From Leptolyngbyaceae cyanobacterium JSC-12 (GTDB taxonomy: Bacteria; Cyanobacteriota; Cyanobacteriia; Leptolyngbyales; Leptolyngbyaceae): DNA of 64,000 nt. Of this stretch, positions 60,176 through 64,000 are shown piece after piece; position 1 is the stretch's first letter, and each line of letters opens with the position of its first letter. The notes under the pieces are model-generated. The model did not search any database and was not told where the DNA came from. It worked only from the letters and a program-made list of their open reading frames with translations. The stretch spans positions 4,351,912 to 4,415,911 of the forward strand of contig CM001633.1 of the NCBI GenBank assembly GCA_000309945.1, written 5' to 3'. The position numbers and the translations under genes are program-made.

Positions 60176-62302
60176 ATGTCTTTAGAACAAGGAAAACCAG
60201 ATCGTCCATTGCGGCGCCAGCCTTCATATCCTGAGGAGCGGCGACGGGTAAAACCATTTTCGCCTGAAAAGGCTTCCTTTGCTATGCAGGATGCGATCGC
60301 AAAACCAGCGAAGCCATTGAATCCGCATCCATCGCGAACAGTTGCAGCTGAACCTCCGCCTTCTTTCACAGAACCATTTCGCGATCGCAACTCTAAATCC
60401 ATCCCCCGCCCTCGTTCTCAGCGGCGGTTTTTAAGTAGACTGTTGCGATCTCTGAGGCGTTTAATCACAGGTTTAAGAACTTGGTTGAGTTGGCTAGTTA
60501 CCCGCTGGCAGTTTTTGATCGCAGCAGCATTTTTTGTCTGTCTTAGTTCTGCTATTCTTGCCATTGCTTTCATTTTTCAACTTCCAGCCTTGCCTAACTG
60601 TCCAGCAGTATTTTGGCCCTTGGCATCTGCCTCCATGCGATTTGAGTGTGCTCGGATTGCTGCTAGTAAGCAAACAGCAAAGGATTTGCTGGAAGCCATT
60701 TCACTGGTGGATGGGCTACCCCCTGATCATGCCATGCGTCCAGAGGCAGATCGGTTGATCGAACTTTGGTCACAGGAAGTGCTGAAGTTGGCCGAGGAGC
60801 TATTTCATCAGGGGAATTTGCAGGAAGCGATCGCGGCTGCTCAGAAAATTCCAGCCAAAGTTGCGGCTTACCGCTTGGTTGAAGAACGAGTCAACCACTG
60901 GCAAAGTATCTGGTCAAAAGCAGAGGGAATCTACAAAAAAGCTGAAGCAGCCCTGCGCAAGCGAGATTGGCGAGGGGCGTTTGAGTTAGCTGTTGGCTTG
61001 CTGGATATTGACAATAAGTACTGGCAAACCACGCGCTACGACGACCTGAATCATCGCATTAACACTGCTCGAGTGGATGGCAATAAACTGTTCAAAGCCG
61101 AGTGGTTAGCTGATGAGGGAACTGTTTCAGCCTTGCTGCAAGCCATTAAATTAGCAGAAGAAATTCGCCCGGATAGTTACATTTATGATTTAGCCCAGGT
61201 TAAAATCCAGCTTTTTGGACGAAACCTGCTGGATTTGGCTCAAAAAGCACTGGATCGACGTAACCTCCAGGAAGCGCTTTCAATCATTAATCAGATTCCT
61301 AAACAAGCCAAAGTGGAGTCGGAGAAGCGAGACCTGACGGTGTTGGCAAATGCGCAGTCCCTGTCGTGGCAAGATACGGTAGAAGGGTTAGAAGCTGCGA
61401 TTGCCCAGGCACAGCGAATCTTACCCAGTCAGCCGCTGTATCCTAAAGCTCAACAGTTTATTGTACGCTGGCAGTATGAAATTGAAGGACTGGCTCAAAT
61501 TGAACGTGCCCGGTTGCTGGCGCAAGCTGGAACAGTCGAAGCATTGCTAAACGCTATTGCGGCGGCCTCTCAGGTTTCTTCTGCCAACCCTCGCTGGAAT
61601 CAAGCGCAGCAAGAGATTCAGAAGTGGAAAGCCGACACTCAAACGATTACTGATCGCCCAGTGCTGGATCAAGCAGAACAATTTGCCAGTGGTGGCGATA
61701 TTAACTCCCTCATGGCAGCCGTTGAGCAGGCAAACCAAATTGCACCAGGGCGATCGCTGTATAACGAAGCTCAGGGGAGAGTCCGGGAATGGACACGCCA
61801 AATTCAGCAAACTCAGGATCAGCCCTATCTTGACCAGGCACGGGCATATGCCTTTGCGGGCAACCTCAAAACTGCCATTGGCGTAGCAGAGCAAATTCGT
61901 CCCGGACGAGCGCTCTACAACAAAGCTCAAGCCGATATTGCCAAGTGGCGCAATCAGATTCGGGCGCAAGTTGAGCAGGCACAAGCACAGGTAGCTCAAG
62001 CGCAGGCTCAACAAAATTTACAGGAAGCTCGCCAACTTGCAAGTGTGGGCAATCCCAATGCGCTAGCAAATGCAATTCGGGTTGCTAGTCAGGTCTCTAC
62101 ATCTGGAGCCATCCAAACTGAAATTGATGCCGCAGTTAACGAGTGGAGTTGGCAACTGCTCCAGCAGGCAAAAGACCAGGCGCTGGGGTTAAATCTGGCG
62201 GGCGCGATCGCGATCGCCCAGAGAATTCCCCAACGAGCCAAAGCCTACGCCGAAGCCCAGGCAAATATCCAGACCTGGCAACAGCAATCCATCAAGCAAT
62301 AA
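60176..62302 (+). CDS. Single-pass membrane protein with repeated helical units (second paralogue)
   Basis: A basic, Pro-rich cytoplasmic N-terminus of about 115 residues is followed by one transmembrane helix (about 117-140) and a long region of repeated helical units with patterns such as [26 protein letters not shown] and D-P-LDQA----A-GN---AI. It resembles the protein at 41129-43138 over the helical region. The TPR-like units would form a superhelix outside the cytoplasm. Function unknown. TTG 60170 is an alternative start. The stop overlaps the convergent miaB stop by 11 bases. Confidence 0.72.
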   Translation: MSLEQGKPDRPLRRQPSYPEERRRVKPFSPEKASFAMQDAIAKPAKPLNPHPSRTVAAEPPPSFTEPFRDRNSKSIPRPRSQRRFLSRLLRSLRRLITGLRTWLSWLVTRWQFLIAAAFFVCLSSAILAIAFIFQLPALPNCPAVFWPLASASMRFECARIAASKQTAKDLLEAISLVDGLPPDHAMRPEADRLIELWSQEVLKLAEELFHQGNLQEAIAAAQKIPAKVAAYRLVEERVNHWQSIWSKAEGIYKKAEAALRKRDWRGAFELAVGLLDIDNKYWQTTRYDDLNHRINTARVDGNKLFKAEWLADEGTVSALLQAIKLAEEIRPDSYIYDLAQVKIQLFGRNLLDLAQKALDRRNLQEALSIINQIPKQAKVESEKRDLTVLANAQSLSWQDTVEGLEAAIAQAQRILPSQPLYPKAQQFIVRWQYEIEGLAQIERARLLAQAGTVEALLNAIAAASQVSSANPRWNQAQQEIQKWKADTQTITDRPVLDQAEQFASGGDINSLMAAVEQANQIAPGRSLYNEAQGRVREWTRQIQQTQDQPYLDQARAYAFAGNLKTAIGVAEQIRPGRALYNKAQADIAKWRNQIRAQVEQAQAQVAQAQAQQNLQEARQLASVGNPNALANAIRVASQVSTSGAIQTEIDAAVNEWSWQLLQQAKDQALGLNLAGAIAIAQRIPQRAKAYAEAQANIQTWQQQSIKQ

Positions 62303-63656
62303 CCAGTGCTCCTACCTCAACCGCTTCTCCCGTTAAGCTAAAGGCACGAGCTTCCGTGATTCGCACGTTGACCAGTTGCCCTTGCAATTGATGAATCTCT
62401 CCAGGGAAGAAGGTAAGCCGATTACTACGAGTCCGCCCCATCACTTGGTGAGGGGCTTTCTCGTTGCGATCTTCCACCAACACTTCTTCAATTCGTCCCA
62501 GATAACGTTGCGATCGCTCCGCAGCTTTGATAGCAACCAAGTGATTCAGCCGTTGCAAGCGATCACTTTTCACCTCATCACTTAGTTGGTTATCCCAAAC
62601 GGCTGCTGGTGTGCCCGGACGCGGAGAATAGGCTGCCGTGTTTAATTGATCAAAACCAACCTCCTCCACCAGTTTCAACGTATTCTCAAATTGCGCTTCT
62701 GTCTCACCCGGAAACCCCACAATCGCATCTCCACTAATCGCTGCATCCGGGATATAGGAACGAATCATATCAATAATCCGACGATAGCGTTCATGGGTAT
62801 ACCCCCGTCCCATCGCTCTCAATACCTCGTTATCACCTGATTGAAACGGAATATGGAAATGCTCACACAGCTTGGGCAGCTCCGCACAGGCACGGATCAG
62901 GCGTTCAGTAAAGTAACGGGGATGACTGGTCGCAAACCGAATTCGCTCAATTCCGGGAACATCATGCACAAAATACAACAGATCTGTCAGGGTATGTAAA
63001 TGGCGTCCCTCAACCTTCACTCCTGGCAAATCTCGCCCATAGGCATCAATGTTTTGTCCCAGTAATGTGACCTCCTTATAACCCTGTCGTCCCAGTTCTT
63101 CCATCTCAGATCGAATCGCTTCCGGTGTCCGAGATTGCTCTACACCTCGCACATTCGGTACAACACAATAGGTACACCGCTCGTTACAGCCATAAATTAC
63201 ATTTACCCAGGCAGTAACTGCACTGTCTCGCCGAGGCTTGGTGATGTCTTCCATGATGTGCACAGGGTCAGTAGCGACAACCTGGTTACCGTTAAACACT
63301 TGCTCCAACAAACTTTCTAGTTGGTTAGCATGTTGCGGTCCCATGACTAAATCCAATTCGGGTACTCGACGCAGTAACTTCTCCCCTTCTTGTTGTGCCA
63401 CACAACCTGCCACAACCAAAGTCAGATCCGGTTGTTCTTGTTTCCGCTTTGCCTGGCGTCCCAGGTATGAGTACACTTTTTGTTCAGCATTATCTCGAAT
63501 GGTGCAAGTGTTATACAAAACAAGATTGGCGTTCTCTGGCTCGTCTGCCCACTCAAACCCCATTTTTTCCAAAATGCCAGCCATTCGTTCAGAGTCAGCT
63601 TTGTTCATCTGACAACCGAATGTTGTGATGTGGTAGCGTCGAGAAGCCGTAGACAT
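62292..63656 (-). CDS. miaB: tRNA-2-methylthio-N6-dimethylallyladenosine synthase
   Basis: MiaB adds a methylthio group to i6A37 of tRNA. The N-terminal domain has [18 protein letters not shown] and the second cluster Cys residues; the radical-SAM motif is [16 protein letters not shown] (CxxxCxxC). The TRAM domain is at the C-terminus ([14 protein letters not shown]). The length of 454 residues is typical. The start ATG is at 63656. Confidence 0.95.
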   Translation of the reverse strand: MSTASRRYHITTFGCQMNKADSERMAGILEKMGFEWADEPENANLVLYNTCTIRDNAEQKVYSYLGRQAKRKQEQPDLTLVVAGCVAQQEGEKLLRRVPELDLVMGPQHANQLESLLEQVFNGNQVVATDPVHIMEDITKPRRDSAVTAWVNVIYGCNERCTYCVVPNVRGVEQSRTPEAIRSEMEELGRQGYKEVTLLGQNIDAYGRDLPGVKVEGRHLHTLTDLLYFVHDVPGIERIRFATSHPRYFTERLIRACAELPKLCEHFHIPFQSGDNEVLRAMGRGYTHERYRRIIDMIRSYIPDAAISGDAIVGFPGETEAQFENTLKLVEEVGFDQLNTAAYSPRPGTPAAVWDNQLSDEVKSDRLQRLNHLVAIKAAERSQRYLGRIEEVLVEDRNEKAPHQVMGRTRSNRLTFFPGEIHQLQGQLVNVRITEARAFSLTGEAVEVGALVIA

Positions 63657-64000
63657 GGATACCGTAAGTTGTTGTTGAGTGTTGATAGGGACAATTCTTT
63701 ATTGTGACGCATTTCAATCATTTCCACGTCTGAACCTGTTGTTTCTCTCAGGGAAAACTCCAGGTCTCTAGCTGGATAATTGAAGTGAGAATGGGCGGGT
63801 GGGAAAAAGTCGAAAATCAGGAAATTAATGATAATTACTATTAGGTAAATCTTATGCCAGCCATTATGAAGTTAAATGTATGGCAGTCCATAGGAGTCCA
63901 GTAGAATCAAGAGTGATTTTGACTGCATTCGCAGCAAGATTATCATTTCCTTTAGAATTCACAGGACTTTAAAGCTCTAGACGATTTTTCAGGTCTGATG
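63657..64000. other. 344-base end region without a gene
   Basis: AT-rich sequence upstream of miaB. No coding frame, RNA gene or strong repeat is seen. The next gene lies outside the window. Confidence 0.5.

Noticed and set aside
59959-60234. Plus-strand ORF of 91 residues after hslO
   Set aside because: It begins with GTG just after hslO but overlaps the start of the next gene in another frame and shows no domain.

Overview
The window looks like a filamentous or Leptolyngbya-like cyanobacterium. The palindrome GCGATCGC (HIP1) recurs roughly every 500 bases, several genes belong to families known mainly from cyanobacteria (DUF3155, DUF3611, DUF3598, CPP1-like, complex C cofactor assembly), and the intergenic repeats (CCCTCTCCCAAAATTGGGAGAGGG type, TTCTGACTTCTGA type) are of cyanobacterial style. 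No rRNA, tRNA or CRISPR array was seen. All functional calls come from reading the translated sequence; no database search was possible.

Layout. 1-6181: the end of a hisC-like aminotransferase, then a minus-strand xanthine dehydrogenase operon (xdhA, xdhB, a membrane/coiled-coil protein of unknown role, xdhC). 6456-13539: a plus-strand accessory block with a truncated SH3 gene, two paralogous membrane-anchored ABM-fold proteins flanking a DUF4347/glycine-rich surface protein, then a CNBD/C39-like/ABC exporter. 13541-26468: signalling and envelope genes (DUF3611, NarL-type regulator, PadR regulator, complex C assembly, DUF3155, two histidine kinases, SLH protein, SyrD-type ABC exporter, sulfurtransferase, FecR-like protein). 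26551-26810 holds a dead IS630-type transposase. 26970-46351 is mostly housekeeping: trpB, a RarA-methyltransferase fusion, DUF3445 protein, aat, CAP protein, DUF3598, ftsX, a RodZ-like protein, CPP1-like protein, OmpR-type regulator, ABC half-transporter, a repeat-containing membrane protein, a deacetylase/phosphodiester glycosidase, and a membrane-anchored ClpS-like protein.

46552-48514 is an AT-richer type II restriction-modification pair with no HIP1 site for about 3.7 kb around it. 48645-52630 is a run of small minus-strand genes (DUF6882-like, TPR, VOC, a frameshifted DUF1963/YwqG gene, a DUF6331-like/VOC fusion) resembling families found around polymorphic-toxin immunity loci. 52646-56660 has a divergent methyltransferase/AraC pair, a MITE-like element, a PilJ-sensor histidine kinase, and a decayed second copy of the methyltransferase/AraC pair. 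56789-63656 returns to housekeeping: glmS with two in-frame repeat insertions, hslO, a paralogue of the repeat membrane protein, and miaB.

The most unusual points are the TM-zinc-ribbon-ClpS fusion, the surface-protein/exporter block at 6.5-13.5 kb whose exporter carries a C39-like domain without its catalytic residues, the repeat insertions inside glmS and xdhC, and the duplicated and collapsed methyltransferase/AraC locus.
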